DNA of 64,000 nt from assembly GCF_013391765.2 (NCBI RefSeq), contig NZ_JACBGI020000001.1, positions 1 to 64,000 on the forward strand, read 5' to 3'. A model generated the notes under the pieces. It did not search any database and was not told the DNA's origin. It was given only the letters and a program-made list of their open reading frames with translations. Numbering within the stretch: the first letter of the stretch is position 1; each line of letters starts with the position of its first letter. Of this stretch, positions 1 to 9,217 are shown piece by piece. Source of the DNA: Thiomicrorhabdus heinhorstiae (GTDB lineage Bacteria > Pseudomonadota > Gammaproteobacteria > Thiomicrospirales > Thiomicrospiraceae). A program made the position numbers and the translations under genes.

Positions 1-1388
1 CCTTTGTACGGACTTTCACCGTTTGGTTTTGTTCCTTGAGGTTTTTGGGTTTGAGGCTTCTGTCCTCGCGGATTTTGTCCTTGCGGTTTCGGACGGCGGC
101 GCGGCGGTCGCTTAGCTTGTGCCGGCTGTTCGGCAGGTTTTTCCGTTTGTCTGGCATTGCCGCTTTCCTCCGCCGATTTTTCTTGCCACTCCTTCGGTTT
201 CTTAGGCTTTTTCGGTTTTTTCTTTTTCAGTCCTAATCTGGATTCGCTAAGCGGATTTTTCGGTTCAAAGCCTTTGACAATTTCACGCGGCAGGATTTGG
301 TTAATCAAGTTTTCGATACCGACCAGTTCTTTGTGTTCTTCTGCGCAGACCAGAGAAATGGCTTCTCCGCTTTCTCCGGCACGGCCGGTACGGCCGATAC
401 GGTGAACATAATCTTCCGAAACGTGCGGCAGATCGAAGTTGACTACGTGCGGCAGCAGATCGATGTCGATACCGCGTGCGGCAATGTCGGTGGCGACCAG
501 GACTTGCAGCTGATTGTCTTTAAATTCGTTCAATGCGCGAATACGGGCATTCTGGCTTTTATTGCCGTGAATGGCGCTGGCTTTAATGCCGTTTTTTTCC
601 AGTTGGGTGGCAAGGCGGTTGGCGCCGTGTTTGGTGCGGGTGAACACCAATACCTGATACCAGGCATGATCTTTCATCAACTGAATCAGCAAAGCGGTTT
701 TCTGCGCTTTGTCGACAACATAAATTTTTTGTTTGACGGTTTCCGCGGTGGAGTTTTTCGGGGTAACGGAAATCTCAACCGGGTTTTGCACCAAGCCTTT
801 TGCCAGAGCACGGATTTCATCGGAAAAGGTTGCCGAAAACAGCAGATTTTGGCGCTCTTTCGGCAGCAGTGTCAGAATCTTTTTAATGTCGCGAATGAAT
901 CCCATGTCAAGCATGCGGTCAGCTTCGTCCAGCACCAACATTTCCAGTTGATCGAAGCGCACGGCGTTTTGCTGATAAAGGTCAAGCAGTCTGCCCGGTG
1001 TCGCTACCAGAATATCCACGCCGGAACGCAGTTTTTGCATCTGCGGATTGATTTTGACGCCGCCGTATACGACCGTGGAGCTTAAAAACAGTTCTTTACC
1101 GTAGGTGTTCACGCTTTCACTGACTTGCAGAGCCAGTTCCCGGGTCGGTGTCAGAATCAGAGCGCGTGCCTGGTTGGATCTGGCTTTGCGACCTTTGGCG
1201 AGTCTTTCTAGCATCGGCAGGGTAAAGGCGGCGGTTTTGCCGGTACCGGTTTGTGCGGCAGCCATAAGATCATGACCTTCAAGGATCGCCGGGATGGCTT
1301 GTTCCTGAATCGGTGTAGGAGAGGTGTAGCCAGCGTCGCTGATGGCTCGGGTAATGTGTGCGTTTAAGCCAAGTTCGGTAAATTTCAT
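1..1388 (-). CDS. DEAD-box ATP-dependent RNA helicase, RhlE type (3' end outside window)
   Basis: ATP-dependent RNA unwinding in the cytoplasm, as in the RhlE group linked to ribosome maturation and RNA turnover. The translated reverse strand starts [12 protein letters not shown] and shows a Q-motif ([10 protein letters not shown], about residues 24-33), Walker A AQTGTGKT (45-52), PTRELA (81-86), DEAD box (154-157) and SAT (185-187), then the second RecA domain with [11 protein letters not shown]. After the core comes a basic tail rich in Lys, Pro, Gln and Arg, typical of RhlE proteins and likely RNA-binding. The reading frame is still open at base 1, so the C-terminus is missing. Start chosen because it aligns with the usual RhlE N-terminus. 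Family sure; exact paralogue not. Confidence 0.93.
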   Translation of the reverse strand, partial: MKFTELGLNAHITRAISDAGYTSPTPIQEQAIPAILEGHDLMAAAQTGTGKTAAFTLPMLERLAKGRKARSNQARALILTPTRELALQVSESVNTYGKELFLSSTVVYGGVKINPQMQKLRSGVDILVATPGRLLDLYQQNAVRFDQLEMLVLDEADRMLDMGFIRDIKKILTLLPKERQNLLFSATFSDEIRALAKGLVQNPVEISVTPKNSTAETVKQKIYVVDKAQKTALLIQLMKDHAWYQVLVFTRTKHGANRLATQLEKNGIKASAIHGNKSQNARIRALNEFKDNQLQVLVATDIAARGIDIDLLPHVVNFDLPHVSEDYVHRIGRTGRAGESGEAISLVCAEEHKELVGIENLINQILPREIVKGFEPKNPLSESRLGLKKKKPKKPKKPKEWQEKSAEESGNARQTEKPAEQPAQAKRPPRRRPKPQGQNPRGQKPQTQKPQGTKPNGESPYK

Positions 1389-1722
1389 TCGGTCTCAATA
1401 CATAAAGCGGGCGATGAATGATCGCGCCTGTTTGGGATGAGTGGATTGCAAAGCGATTCGGAGAATAACGGATATGCAGCTTACTCGTAAATTGAGTGTA
1501 TTGTACGGCTTTCTGTTCACCGATATCGGATTACCTATTCGCTTTGATAAAAACGCTGAATTTTCTTCTGGTATTTTGCAGTTTAATTCCCCCATGTAAG
1601 TGTGCTCTTAATTGAGTCTATTAGCACAGAGCCACTATTGAGTCAGGGCTGTAATCGGCGCACCGTTATTTGATTTATAGATGATGATCAGTGGTATCTA
1701 TTTGCAATATCGATAAGTTGCT
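1389..1722. other. Intergenic region between divergent genes
   Basis: A 334-base stretch between the helicase start (minus) and the next plus-strand gene. It must hold both promoters. I see no convincing coding frame; a 66-codon minus-strand frame inside it has no ribosome binding site or recognisable protein character. AT-rich patches lie near 1500-1520 and 1690-1720, but I could not fix a -35/-10 pair with confidence. Confidence 0.5.
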
Positions 1723-2136
1723 ATGATTGATATTGCTAAAATCTTGACTGGATTCATTCATAATTATTGGCAGGAATATGTCTTACAGGAGAGTCTTGTG
1801 ATTCAAAGCTATGATGATTTATATATAACGGTGCAATCGGCAATGGCCGAATATGCCAAAGGCGAAGATGCCGCTGAGATCGTTTTTAAAACCAATGACA
1901 ACGGAACTTGCGAATTGAAGAACAAGGCGAATTCCAAGAAATTTATCTTGATGTTTGCGCGTTACGGGGATGAATATAAGGTCGGCTATGCCTATTTTGA
2001 ACCGGATGCGTACGGCGGTTTTAGCAATCCCGAGTGGATCGAAGATATCTCGCATGATGAATTTACCCCGAAATTTGTCATTACCTTGATAAATGAGCAT
2101 CTTCTGGAGAACGGCGTTGCGCCGAGTGACTGGTAA
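1723..2136 (+). CDS. Conserved hypothetical protein, 137 aa
   Basis: I do not recognise this protein. It is a soluble, acidic, mixed alpha/beta protein without signal peptide, membrane segment or Cys clusters; aromatic residues and a final APSDW are notable. It stands alone: divergent from the helicase and followed by a strong terminator, so it is probably monocistronic. The ATG at 1723 has no clear Shine-Dalgarno; an in-frame GTG at 1798 is preceded by caggaga at good spacing and could be the true start, giving a 112-residue protein. Confidence 0.6.
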   Translation: MIDIAKILTGFIHNYWQEYVLQESLVIQSYDDLYITVQSAMAEYAKGEDAAEIVFKTNDNGTCELKNKANSKKFILMFARYGDEYKVGYAYFEPDAYGGFSNPEWIEDISHDEFTPKFVITLINEHLLENGVAPSDW

Positions 2137-2202
2137 TAACTTAATTCTTCACGAGAAAATTGCCTGCTCCGAATGAATCCGATTTTGGTTAATCATGTCT
2201 TC

Positions 2203-2226
2203 AGCCTGCTTTCGCAGGCTTTTTTA
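2203..2226 (+). terminator. Rho-independent terminator
   Basis: Perfect 7-bp stem AGCCTGC/GCAGGCT (2203-2209 with 2214-2220), four-base loop, followed by TTTTTAT. It ends the transcript of the upstream hypothetical gene. Confidence 0.85.
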
Positions 2227-2302
2227 TTTGGATAATCCCTATATTTTGTCCTGATTTAATTGATAATAAAGCGGCCTCAACAAGATACAAACAGGGATAA
2301 AA

Positions 2303-2773
2303 ATGTTACAGATTGAAATACCTGGCAACGAAACTTTGCAATTGCAGCATCTGGTACTGGACTACAACGGCACGATCGCCTGTGACGGAATGGTCAAACC
2401 CAATGTTCTGTCTAAATTACGGGAACTTTCCCAGCAGTTGCAGATCCATGTGATTACCGCAGATACCCACGGTTCGGTGCATGCAGCCTGTTCGGGTAAT
2501 TTTATTCAGATCACCGTCATCGGCCAACGGGATCAGGATCGGCAGAAAAAAGCTTATGTCGATCAGTTGGGAGCACAAAGCTGTGTGGCGGTCGGTAATG
2601 GTTCGAATGATGCTCTGATGCTTGAAAATGCTGCCTTGGGGATTGCGGTTATGCAGGAAGAAGGCTGTGCAACAAAAACGCTTATCGCCAGTGATCTGTC
2701 TTTCGGTTCAATCGAGGATGTACTGGATTCTCTACTCAAATCCAAACGAATCACCGCATCTTTGCGCAATTAA
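2303..2773 (+). CDS. HAD-family soluble phosphatase, P-type ATPase-like (COG4087 type)
   Basis: Small cap-less HAD hydrolase resembling the phosphorylation/nucleotide domain of P-type ATPases. Motif I is DYNGT (about residues 19-23; the Asp is the predicted nucleophile), motif II ITADT (55-59), motif III Lys near KK (80s), and motif IV GNGSNDALML (about 98-107) supplies the Mg-binding acid. No membrane segments, so a free-standing cytoplasmic phosphatase; substrate unknown. The start has a plausible agggataaaa upstream. It ends just before the pseudouridine synthase gene in the same direction and may be co-transcribed with it. Confidence 0.8.
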   Translation: MLQIEIPGNETLQLQHLVLDYNGTIACDGMVKPNVLSKLRELSQQLQIHVITADTHGSVHAACSGNFIQITVIGQRDQDRQKKAYVDQLGAQSCVAVGNGSNDALMLENAALGIAVMQEEGCATKTLIASDLSFGSIEDVLDSLLKSKRITASLRN

Positions 2774-2806
2774 AAATTTGCTTCAGGCGTGAGTCGATTC
2801 ATAAGC

Positions 2807-3517
2807 ATGCGAATCAATAAATTTTTAAGTCAAAGCGGTGTGTGTTCCAAACGTCAGGCGGATCGTTTGATTCTTGCCGGTGAAGTGACAGTGAACGGTA
2901 AGAAGGCAGAGGTTGGCCTAAAAGTGGGCGACGGAGATGAGATTGCTGTCAATGGGCGGTTGATTTTGGGGGAACCTGAAATGAGGGTCGTGCTTTACCA
3001 CAAGCCACGGGGCGTGGTTTGTACGCATGATCGTTCTGTTGAAGGGAACTTGCCCAGTCAGTTGCCGCTGGACGATAAGTTAATGGTAGTCGGTCGTCTG
3101 GATAAAGATTCCGAAGGTTTGTTGCTGTTAACCAATCAGGGCGAGTGGGTAAACCGGATTTTGCAGCCGTCGTTTGAACATCCGAAGCGTTATCGGGTTT
3201 GGCTGGAAAGGCCGATTTGTGACGCGTCGCTGGCTCAGATGGCGGCGGGAGTGGAAATATTGGGACAGAGGACTCTGCCTTGTCCGATTCATCGACTGGC
3301 CGAAAATGCCTTTGAAATTGTGCTGATTCAGGGTTTGAACCGTCAAATCAGAAGAATGGTGAAGAGTGTCGGCAATCGGGTAGAGCGCTTAATTAGAGTC
3401 GAAATTATGCATTTCTCGCTTGGCGAATTAGAACCGGGTGAATGGCGCAATGCCGACTTTGCCGAAATCGCACAATTGCAAGAATCCTTGCAGCCAGACT
3501 CTGCAAAGTGCGATTAA
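2807..3517 (+). CDS. rluF: Pseudouridine synthase of the RsuA/RluB/RluE/RluF family, closest to RluF
   Basis: Isomerises uridine to pseudouridine in rRNA (RluF acts on 23S U2604 in E. coli). N-terminal S4 RNA-binding domain (MRINKFLSQSGVCSKRQADR), then the catalytic domain with VGRLDKDSEGLL, whose Asp is the predicted nucleophile, and the conserved QGLNRQIRRM near the end. Length (236 aa) fits the family. ATG at 2807 is preferred because it matches the family N-terminus; an in-frame GTG at 2789 would add six residues. Assignment to RluF over RluB/RluE rests on the overall motif pattern and is an inference. Confidence 0.82.
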   Translation: MRINKFLSQSGVCSKRQADRLILAGEVTVNGKKAEVGLKVGDGDEIAVNGRLILGEPEMRVVLYHKPRGVVCTHDRSVEGNLPSQLPLDDKLMVVGRLDKDSEGLLLLTNQGEWVNRILQPSFEHPKRYRVWLERPICDASLAQMAAGVEILGQRTLPCPIHRLAENAFEIVLIQGLNRQIRRMVKSVGNRVERLIRVEIMHFSLGELEPGEWRNADFAEIAQLQESLQPDSAKCD

Positions 3518-3546
3518 ACGGCAAGGAAGTACGATTCGTTAAAATG

Positions 3547-3571
3547 GGAAGCTTCAGGTAAGAAGCTTTCC
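3547..3571. terminator. Hairpin between convergent genes, possible weak terminator
   Basis: Imperfect inverted repeat GGAAGCTTC ... GAAGCTTTCC in the gap between two converging genes. The U-tract is poor on both sides (TTTT a few bases out on the minus strand), so termination is only possible. Confidence 0.3.
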
Positions 3572-3594
3572 AAGTTAAACGTCGAGGCAGTTTT

Positions 3595-4185
3595 TTAGGT
3601 TTCAATCTGTTCCCAGTCGGCTGAGAACTTAAAGGTGGTGTAGCGTTCGCAGCGCATAGAATCGCTCCATGCATACATGCCGCCTTTGCGCATCAGGTAG
3701 TCGACAAATTCGTTTTTCTCGGGCAGTTGTTCCCAGACCGAAGGCAGGAAAGTCGCTCGTTTGAAACCATCGGTCAGAATCAAACCGTCTTCGAATGGAC
3801 GCAGCTGCTGTAACAACGTTTGCTTGTTGTCACATCCTTCTATGGCTTGCGGAACGCTCAAAGTCGAAATTTCTATTTTGATCTGTCCCGTTTCATGCGC
3901 TTCCAGCGGTGAGAAGCGTGGATCATGAAAGGCGGCGCTAAAAGCGTTACGGAATACATCTTCCGCTAGAGGGCGCACCGCTTCGAGTGAACCGATACAA
4001 CCGCGAAGCTGTCCGGCTTTATCCAGAGTAACGAAACTTGCTCCGTCTTCCTTTAGGCTTTGATCACCTAAATATTTTCCGGCGAATCGGGAAAATTCGC
4101 TTTGCGGCTCGAGTTGCCAGGCTTGATTAATACTTTGTTTGGCGATCGAAAGCAGATTTCGTTGTTGCTGTTTATCCAGTTTCAT
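3595..4185 (-). CDS. amrA: AmmeMemoRadiSam system protein A (AMMECR1 domain)
   Basis: AMMECR1-domain protein, 196 aa, cytoplasmic. The hallmark LRGCIGS is at residues 60-66 and the downstream F(x)DPRF and PxVWEQLP patterns match the family. Biochemical role unknown; together with the MEMO-domain and radical SAM proteins it forms the widely conserved AmmeMemoRadiSam set, thought to modify an unknown substrate. Its ATG overlaps the stop of the MEMO gene by four bases (ATGA type), so the two are translationally coupled, and the radical SAM gene lies divergently just upstream of that pair. Converges with the RluF-type gene. Confidence 0.9.
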   Translation of the reverse strand: MKLDKQQQRNLLSIAKQSINQAWQLEPQSEFSRFAGKYLGDQSLKEDGASFVTLDKAGQLRGCIGSLEAVRPLAEDVFRNAFSAAFHDPRFSPLEAHETGQIKIEISTLSVPQAIEGCDNKQTLLQQLRPFEDGLILTDGFKRATFLPSVWEQLPEKNEFVDYLMRKGGMYAWSDSMRCERYTTFKFSADWEQIET

Positions 4186-5018
4186 TGCTTCTGCTCCGTC
4201 TCTTGATAGATCGCCCAGCTACCGTAACCGACCACGCTGTTTTTACTCCCGGCAGTATCGCCGGAATTCACTCGTTCTATGGACTCTACGCGCAATGACA
4301 CGTCTTCACTCATTGCCAGTAAACCTTGAATACTCTTGTAGCCGCAGGCATGTTCACCATCGAGCGTTTGCCATTGTCCCGATTCGATCATATCGGCAGT
4401 TTCGGCGTCGATAGCCTGGGCTTCCGCGTAAGGGTGGAAGTGGCTGAGATCGCTGCTGATAACAAAATACACGCCGTCTTCTTGCCATAAAGAAGCGAGA
4501 ACATCTTTGACTTCTTCGGCGGAGATACTGCCGTTCAAAAGAGGAAGAACTTTTGCATCGGGTAGTAACTCCTTGATAAAAGGGAACATGACTTCGAGAC
4601 TGTGTTCCGGTTCGTTAGCGGCATTGTGGAAACGCAGATAGGGGAAAGCGCTCATTAAGCGATCACGCAGATCGGTGGCGAGTTTTAAATTACCGAGAGG
4701 GGTTTCCAGTTCGTCGAAATCGACCGTCGACATGCCGTAGAAACCGACACGATGTGCCGGTCCCATGACAACGACGGTTTTGATCTGATCGCTGGCTTGT
4801 GCCCACAGTCGAAATGCTTTGGCAGCCGTACCGCCGGAATAGATATAACCGGCATGTGGGGCAATCAACGCACGAGGAATGAGGTTTTTATCGTCATTTT
4901 CGGCAGTGGTATTGGTCGTTCCCAACGCCTGCTTCAGCCACCCATGCAATTGAGAAGCGTCCGCGGGATAGAACAGCCCGGCTACTGCGGCAGGTCTGAC
5001 ATGATTGATATGATTCAC
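4182..5018 (-). CDS. amrB: AmmeMemoRadiSam system protein B (MEMO1 family)
   Basis: MEMO-domain protein, 278 aa, resembling extradiol dioxygenase LigB folds. Candidate metal ligands seen here are His55 (APHAGY), His89 (GPAHR), His193 (SSDLSH) and Cys225 (ACGYKS), matching the His/His/Cys set described for human MEMO1. Enzymatic role in bacteria is not established. First gene of a two-gene minus-strand operon with the AMMECR1 gene; it diverges from the radical SAM gene, so the 76-base gap likely holds promoters for the whole triad. Confidence 0.9.
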   Translation of the reverse strand: MNHINHVRPAAVAGLFYPADASQLHGWLKQALGTTNTTAENDDKNLIPRALIAPHAGYIYSGGTAAKAFRLWAQASDQIKTVVVMGPAHRVGFYGMSTVDFDELETPLGNLKLATDLRDRLMSAFPYLRFHNAANEPEHSLEVMFPFIKELLPDAKVLPLLNGSISAEEVKDVLASLWQEDGVYFVISSDLSHFHPYAEAQAIDAETADMIESGQWQTLDGEHACGYKSIQGLLAMSEDVSLRVESIERVNSGDTAGSKNSVVGYGSWAIYQETEQKQ

Positions 5019-5094
5019 GTAATCATTCCTTGAAATTTTAATAAGTTATCCTCATATATAGATGCATGATTTCAAGTTTTCAAGGCAATTAAAA

Positions 5095-6216
5095 ATGAAA
5101 AATATCGATTTAGCCCATCCTTCGGTCGTGCCGGTAGAACACTGGCATGCGCTGGATAACGGCTTGATTCAGTGCGATCTCTGTCCCCGAGAATGCAAAC
5201 TGCATGAAGGGCAGCGCGGTTTTTGTTTTGTTCGCGGAAGAAAGGACGATCGCATGTGGCTGACCTCTTACGGACGCTCAAGCGGTTTTTGTATCGATCC
5301 AATCGAGAAGAAACCTCTCAACCATTTTTTACCGGGAAGTTCGGTGTTGTCATTCGGTACTGCCGGTTGCAATCTGGCGTGTAAATTCTGCCAGAATTGG
5401 GATATGTCCAAGGCACGCGATATGGACAGATTACTCGATCAGGCCGAACCGCAGGCACTGGCGGAAGCCGCAAAAAGCCACGGCTGCTCTTCGGTGGCTT
5501 ATACCTATAACGACCCGATTATCTTTTACGAGTACGCAATCGATACCGCCAAAGCATGCCGAGAGCGGGGCATTAAGAACGTCGCCGTTACCGCCGGTTA
5601 TATCAGTGCGGAGCCGAGAAAGGAATTTTTTAAGTGGATGGATGCCGCCAATATCGATTTGAAGGCCTTTAGCGACCGGTTTTACGAAAAGCTCACAGGT
5701 GCCAAGCTGCAGCCGGTATTGGACACCATCGAGTATGTCGCTAACGAAACCGACTGCTGGCTGGAATTGACGACGCTGTTGATTCCGGGGGAGAACGATT
5801 CCCCTGAGGAGATTGAAGCGATGTGCCAGTGGATTATCGAACATTGCGGCGATGAAATTCCCCTGCATTTTAGTGCCTACCATCCCGATTACCGTATGAT
5901 GGATAATCCTCCGACACCAGTATCGACGCTGGAAATTGCCCGCGAGATCGCTATGCAGGCCGGTCTGAAATACGTCTATACAGGGAATGTTTTTAATCCG
6001 GAAGGGCAAGCGACCTATTGCCCGGCTTGTGGCGAAAAACTCATCGGACGTCAGTATTATGAAATTACCGACTGGCAACTCGAATGCTGTGATGGAACGA
6101 CGGATTCAGAGCATAAAGGTTGCTGCAAAAACTGTGGTTGCGAAATTGCCGGCGTGTTTAATGAACAGCCCGGCAGATGGGGTAATCGACGTTTACCGAT
6201 ACAGCTTGATTCTTAG
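5095..6216 (+). CDS. amrS: AmmeMemoRadiSam system radical SAM enzyme
   Basis: Radical SAM enzyme related to pyruvate-formate-lyase activases. From the ATG at 5095 the cluster motif CNLACKFC gives Cys92, Cys96 and Cys99 (CX3CX2C). An N-terminal Cys set (CDLCPREC, then FC) and a C-terminal Cys-rich region (CPACGEK, GCCKNCGCE), probably a zinc or second Fe-S site, are also present. It generates a 5'-deoxyadenosyl radical; target unknown. ATG 5095 has AAGG upstream and is preferred; ATG 5062, 11 codons earlier, has no Shine-Dalgarno. Divergent from the A/B genes, completing the triad. Confidence 0.9.
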   Translation: MKNIDLAHPSVVPVEHWHALDNGLIQCDLCPRECKLHEGQRGFCFVRGRKDDRMWLTSYGRSSGFCIDPIEKKPLNHFLPGSSVLSFGTAGCNLACKFCQNWDMSKARDMDRLLDQAEPQALAEAAKSHGCSSVAYTYNDPIIFYEYAIDTAKACRERGIKNVAVTAGYISAEPRKEFFKWMDAANIDLKAFSDRFYEKLTGAKLQPVLDTIEYVANETDCWLELTTLLIPGENDSPEEIEAMCQWIIEHCGDEIPLHFSAYHPDYRMMDNPPTPVSTLEIAREIAMQAGLKYVYTGNVFNPEGQATYCPACGEKLIGRQYYEITDWQLECCDGTTDSEHKGCCKNCGCEIAGVFNEQPGRWGNRRLPIQLDS

Positions 6217-6236
6217 GTCGTTTGGTTTGATCGAAG

Positions 6237-7331
6237 CTAGATTACATAGTCGGTCAGCAGGGTAAGAATGCCGGAAATGGCACTGAGCGAAGCGGTTTCA
6301 TTAGCGGTGTGGTAGCCGGTTGTCGGGATTTGTAGGGTCGCACCGTTGATGGCGCCGTCGGTTGCCGAAGCAATCCGGCCAAGTTCGGTTCGGCCGAGAG
6401 GTAGACTGCGACCAAGCGTCTTGTTCTGGCGTTCGATGTATTCGTCCTTGAAGCCGTAACTCAGGCCCAGCTTTTCGCAGTGTTCGACCAGTTCCAGGGT
6501 AATGGCTTCAGAAAATAGTCCATTGGCGTCTTTTCTACGTAGCACGATCTGTTGGGCATCGGCGTCTTCACGTGTAGCATACGGACTGGTATCGAGTACT
6601 AAAAGTCTCTGCGTTTCGATTTCTTGCCGTCTAAACCAGCTGAGCGCAAATCGCCAGCTTCGGCCGCATTCTTCCTGGGCGGTGAAAAGGCCTGTTCCCT
6701 GAAAACCTTTGCGGAATAGATAGAGGATTAAAGCCGCACTGACGACATTGTCCAGTTGGCAGGAGATGAGCCCGTTTTCGATTTTCAGTCGGTCCAGAAA
6801 GGAGATAGGGGTTCCAGGCTGGAGATAATCGAGACCGTCCACTTCGAAGATCAGGTTTTTTCGCCGTGGACAGATATAGGCGTGAGTGATAACGCCTTGT
6901 CCGAGATAGGTGCCGGTATAGGGAAGATGGGCTTGGACTCTTTCGCCTTGAAAGCGGTTTTCAATCTGATTCAGCATGTTGGCCGAAGCAGAATCGGTCA
7001 TGTTTTCACCCTGATTGGCGGCAATGAAGGCGGCATATTCGAATTCGTTAGGGCCGGTACACAGCAGGCCGTGACGGTCGATATGTGCCGAGAGGTAGAG
7101 GTCGTTGGGGCGTTTGCCTTGCGCGACTAAAACGCCGTGAAAATTTTGTACCTCGACGTCGAGCTCTTCCAGTTCGCGACGAAGAACCCGGAAGAAAGAG
7201 TGCTCGTTGCCGACAACCGAAGGTTCGCGAATGAGCGGTTTGAGAATGTCGAAAAAGGCATTAAGTTCAGGATCTAAATGACTGTTTGTATGCTTTGCGG
7301 CAGAATCGGGTTCAGGTTGATTGGTGGACAT
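6237..7331 (-). CDS. M42/M20-type zinc metallopeptidase
   Basis: Cytoplasmic co-catalytic zinc aminopeptidase-like protein, 364 aa. Signature elements of the clan: LSAHIDRHGLL (metal His/Asp), a QLDNVVSAA segment (bridging Asp), TAQEECG (catalytic Glu pair), VLDTSPY (metal Asp) and near the C-terminus TGYHTANE (metal His). An insertion between the first two corresponds to the PDZ/apical domain of M42 enzymes. Its stop converges on the radical SAM gene only 20 bases away. True substrate unknown; a link to the neighbouring AmmeMemoRadiSam triad is only positional. Confidence 0.8.
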   Translation of the reverse strand: MSTNQPEPDSAAKHTNSHLDPELNAFFDILKPLIREPSVVGNEHSFFRVLRRELEELDVEVQNFHGVLVAQGKRPNDLYLSAHIDRHGLLCTGPNEFEYAAFIAANQGENMTDSASANMLNQIENRFQGERVQAHLPYTGTYLGQGVITHAYICPRRKNLIFEVDGLDYLQPGTPISFLDRLKIENGLISCQLDNVVSAALILYLFRKGFQGTGLFTAQEECGRSWRFALSWFRRQEIETQRLLVLDTSPYATREDADAQQIVLRRKDANGLFSEAITLELVEHCEKLGLSYGFKDEYIERQNKTLGRSLPLGRTELGRIASATDGAINGATLQIPTTGYHTANETASLSAISGILTLLTDYVI

Positions 7332-7653
7332 AGGTTAGCACTCAAAAAATTAACGGCACGATCAAGGTATCTAAAAATCCGTCTGAGCAATTACAATAGC
7401 TCTGGTAAAAATTCTTAATTTTTTTAATGGCTTAGCGAATGTTTATGATGTTTGTATGAGTTGTTTTCCGTAATAACGCGTGCAAATGAATCATAAAAAA
7501 CATGCAATGCACCTTGTTGGCCGGGTACTTTTCGTTTTCCGTCAGATCACCGTTATTGCAAACTTTTAATTCTTGTCTGCCTTTAGCTTGATCACCTATG
7601 ATAGTGCTCAATGAATCTATTATGATGATGAATCTCAACGAAGGAGTTTTCCG
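7332..7653. other. Intergenic region between divergent peptidase and nitroreductase genes
   Basis: A 322-base AT-rich stretch carrying promoters for both flanking genes. A candidate -10 tatgat lies near 7598 ahead of the nitroreductase. No small gene with a credible start was found; the long minus-strand frame across it is the shadow of the nitroreductase gene. Confidence 0.45.
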
Positions 7654-8307
7654 ATGAATCTGGCTGAAATCGCCAAACGTCGCTATGCGGCTAAAAAGTT
7701 TGATGGCAATAAACGTATTCCGGATGAAGTCTTTGCGCAGATCAAAGAACTGCTGCGATTCAGTCCGTCGAGTGTAAACTCGCAGCCGTGGCATTTTATT
7801 ATTGCCGATAATCCGCAAGGCAAAATGCGTTTGGCAAAAGGGGCGGAAGGAGCCTATGCCGCCAATCATCCGAAAATTCTCAATGCGTCGCACGTGATCC
7901 TGTTCTGTGCCAAAACGCAAATGGAAGACGATTATCTGGATAAGGTAACTGATCAGGAAGAGAGTGACGGGCGTTTTCCGAATCCTGAAAGCCGAGCAGG
8001 GGTTCGCAAGGCGCGCCAATTTTATGCGGATCTGCATCGCGTGACTTTCGGTGATACCGAGTGCTGGATGCAGAAGCAGGTCTATCTGAATCTGGGAACC
8101 ATTCTCTTGGGTGCCGGTGTATTGGGTGTGGATGCAGTGCCGATCGAAGGCGTGGATATGGCCGCTTTAAATGAAGAATTCGGCTTAACCGAAAAAGGGT
8201 ATAGTGCTCAGGCAGTAGTTGCTCTCGGCTACCATACCGAGGATGATTTTAATGCATCCCTGCCAAAATCGAGATTACCCGAAGCAGAGATTTTCACGCT
8301 TCTGTAA
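7654..8307 (+). CDS. nfsB: Oxygen-insensitive NAD(P)H nitroreductase, NfsB type
   Basis: FMN-dependent two-electron reduction of nitroaromatics, quinones or dihydropteridine by NAD(P)H; dimeric cytoplasmic flavoprotein. The 217-aa sequence tracks E. coli NfsB along its whole length: RRYAAKKFDG, FSPSSVNSQPWHF (FMN site), DQEESDGRF, QKQVYLNLGTILLG, DAVPIEG and the terminal FNASLPKSRLP. A good Shine-Dalgarno (gaaggag) sits 7 bases before the ATG. Single gene, followed by a 277-base gap. Confidence 0.93.
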   Translation: MNLAEIAKRRYAAKKFDGNKRIPDEVFAQIKELLRFSPSSVNSQPWHFIIADNPQGKMRLAKGAEGAYAANHPKILNASHVILFCAKTQMEDDYLDKVTDQEESDGRFPNPESRAGVRKARQFYADLHRVTFGDTECWMQKQVYLNLGTILLGAGVLGVDAVPIEGVDMAALNEEFGLTEKGYSAQAVVALGYHTEDDFNASLPKSRLPEAEIFTLL

Positions 8308-8584
8308 GCGCCGATTATTTTTCGCGCAACTGACATCTCATTATTTTCTTTTGAAGTCTGTGGATCCGTCTATCGATTTACAGACATTCTTTGCGATAAT
8401 CCATAAGCCACCTATAGAGAACCTGCCGGTTTTTCTTTCTGATCGATTGTTTTTTTGAGTAGAAGAAAGCAATCTATCCCGTCTGTAATCTGCAATACTT
8501 AAATTTTTCATAGTTCCCGTTTACTCCGGTTGGCTGAGGCCGATCCACGGTCAAACGGATACGTTTTAATTTTTGGAAGATTTC

Positions 8585-9217
8585 ATGTCGGCACGTATTT
8601 TTTCTATTGCCAATCAAAAAGGGGGAACCGGTAAAACGACCCTCAGTATGAATTTTGCAGCCGGCCTGGTAAAACGCGGTCGAGTCCTGGTAATCGATGC
8701 CGATCCTCAAGGTTCGGCGTGTCAGTGGAGCAGTTTGTCTTCGGATGAAAAGCCGTTTCCGGTATCGGTGATTTCCGTCGGAGGTCAGCTGACACGCGAA
8801 GCGGAACGGTTTGCTAAGGATTACGATTTTATTGTTATCGACTGTCCGCCGACGTTGGAAACCGGCGTGATGCCAGCGGCATTGAATCTCTCGGAAACGG
8901 TTTTGATTCCGGTACTGCCTTCGCCGGTGGATTTATGGGCCAGTATCCGCATTGCGGAGGCGATTGAACACGCCAAGCTGCGTAACCGGAACCTCAAACC
9001 CTATATTGTGGTCAATCAGCTGGAACCGCGCAGCGCACTGTCAACCGCAATGAAAGAAGCTTTGGCAGAGTTTGATATTCCGGCATTGCAGGGAGGCGTG
9101 CGTCGCCGGGCGGTATATCGCAATGCCGCAGTAGAAGGTCTCAGCGTTTATTGCATGGGCAAGCGCGGTGAAACCGCAGCGCAAGAGATAGATGAAATTA
9201 TTGAGGAGGTAGTATGA
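8585..9217 (+). CDS. Orphan ParA/MinD-family ATPase (McdA-like candidate)
   Basis: Deviant Walker A ATPase, 210 aa, with KGGTGKT at residues 12-18 (Lys12 signature, Lys18 P-loop), VIDADPQG (37-43) and Walker B IVIDCPPT (83-90). Such proteins bind nucleoid DNA as ATP dimers and position cargo (plasmids, carboxysomes, chemoreceptor arrays). There is no ParB gene or parS-like repeat nearby; instead the stop overlaps the ATG of a small disordered protein by four bases. ATG 8585 has ggaag at good spacing; a TTG at 8573 is less likely. Distinct from the chromosomal parAB and MinD by size and context. Cargo unknown. Confidence 0.88.
   Translation: MSARIFSIANQKGGTGKTTLSMNFAAGLVKRGRVLVIDADPQGSACQWSSLSSDEKPFPVSVISVGGQLTREAERFAKDYDFIVIDCPPTLETGVMPAALNLSETVLIPVLPSPVDLWASIRIAEAIEHAKLRNRNLKPYIVVNQLEPRSALSTAMKEALAEFDIPALQGGVRRRAVYRNAAVEGLSVYCMGKRGETAAQEIDEIIEEVV

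Noticed and set aside
1395-1595. 66-codon minus-strand frame upstream of the helicase
   Set aside because: No Shine-Dalgarno, no protein-like composition or family, and it lies in the expected promoter region.
7432-8037. 201-codon minus-strand frame
   Set aside because: Antisense shadow of the nitroreductase gene, which has a strong start and full family match.
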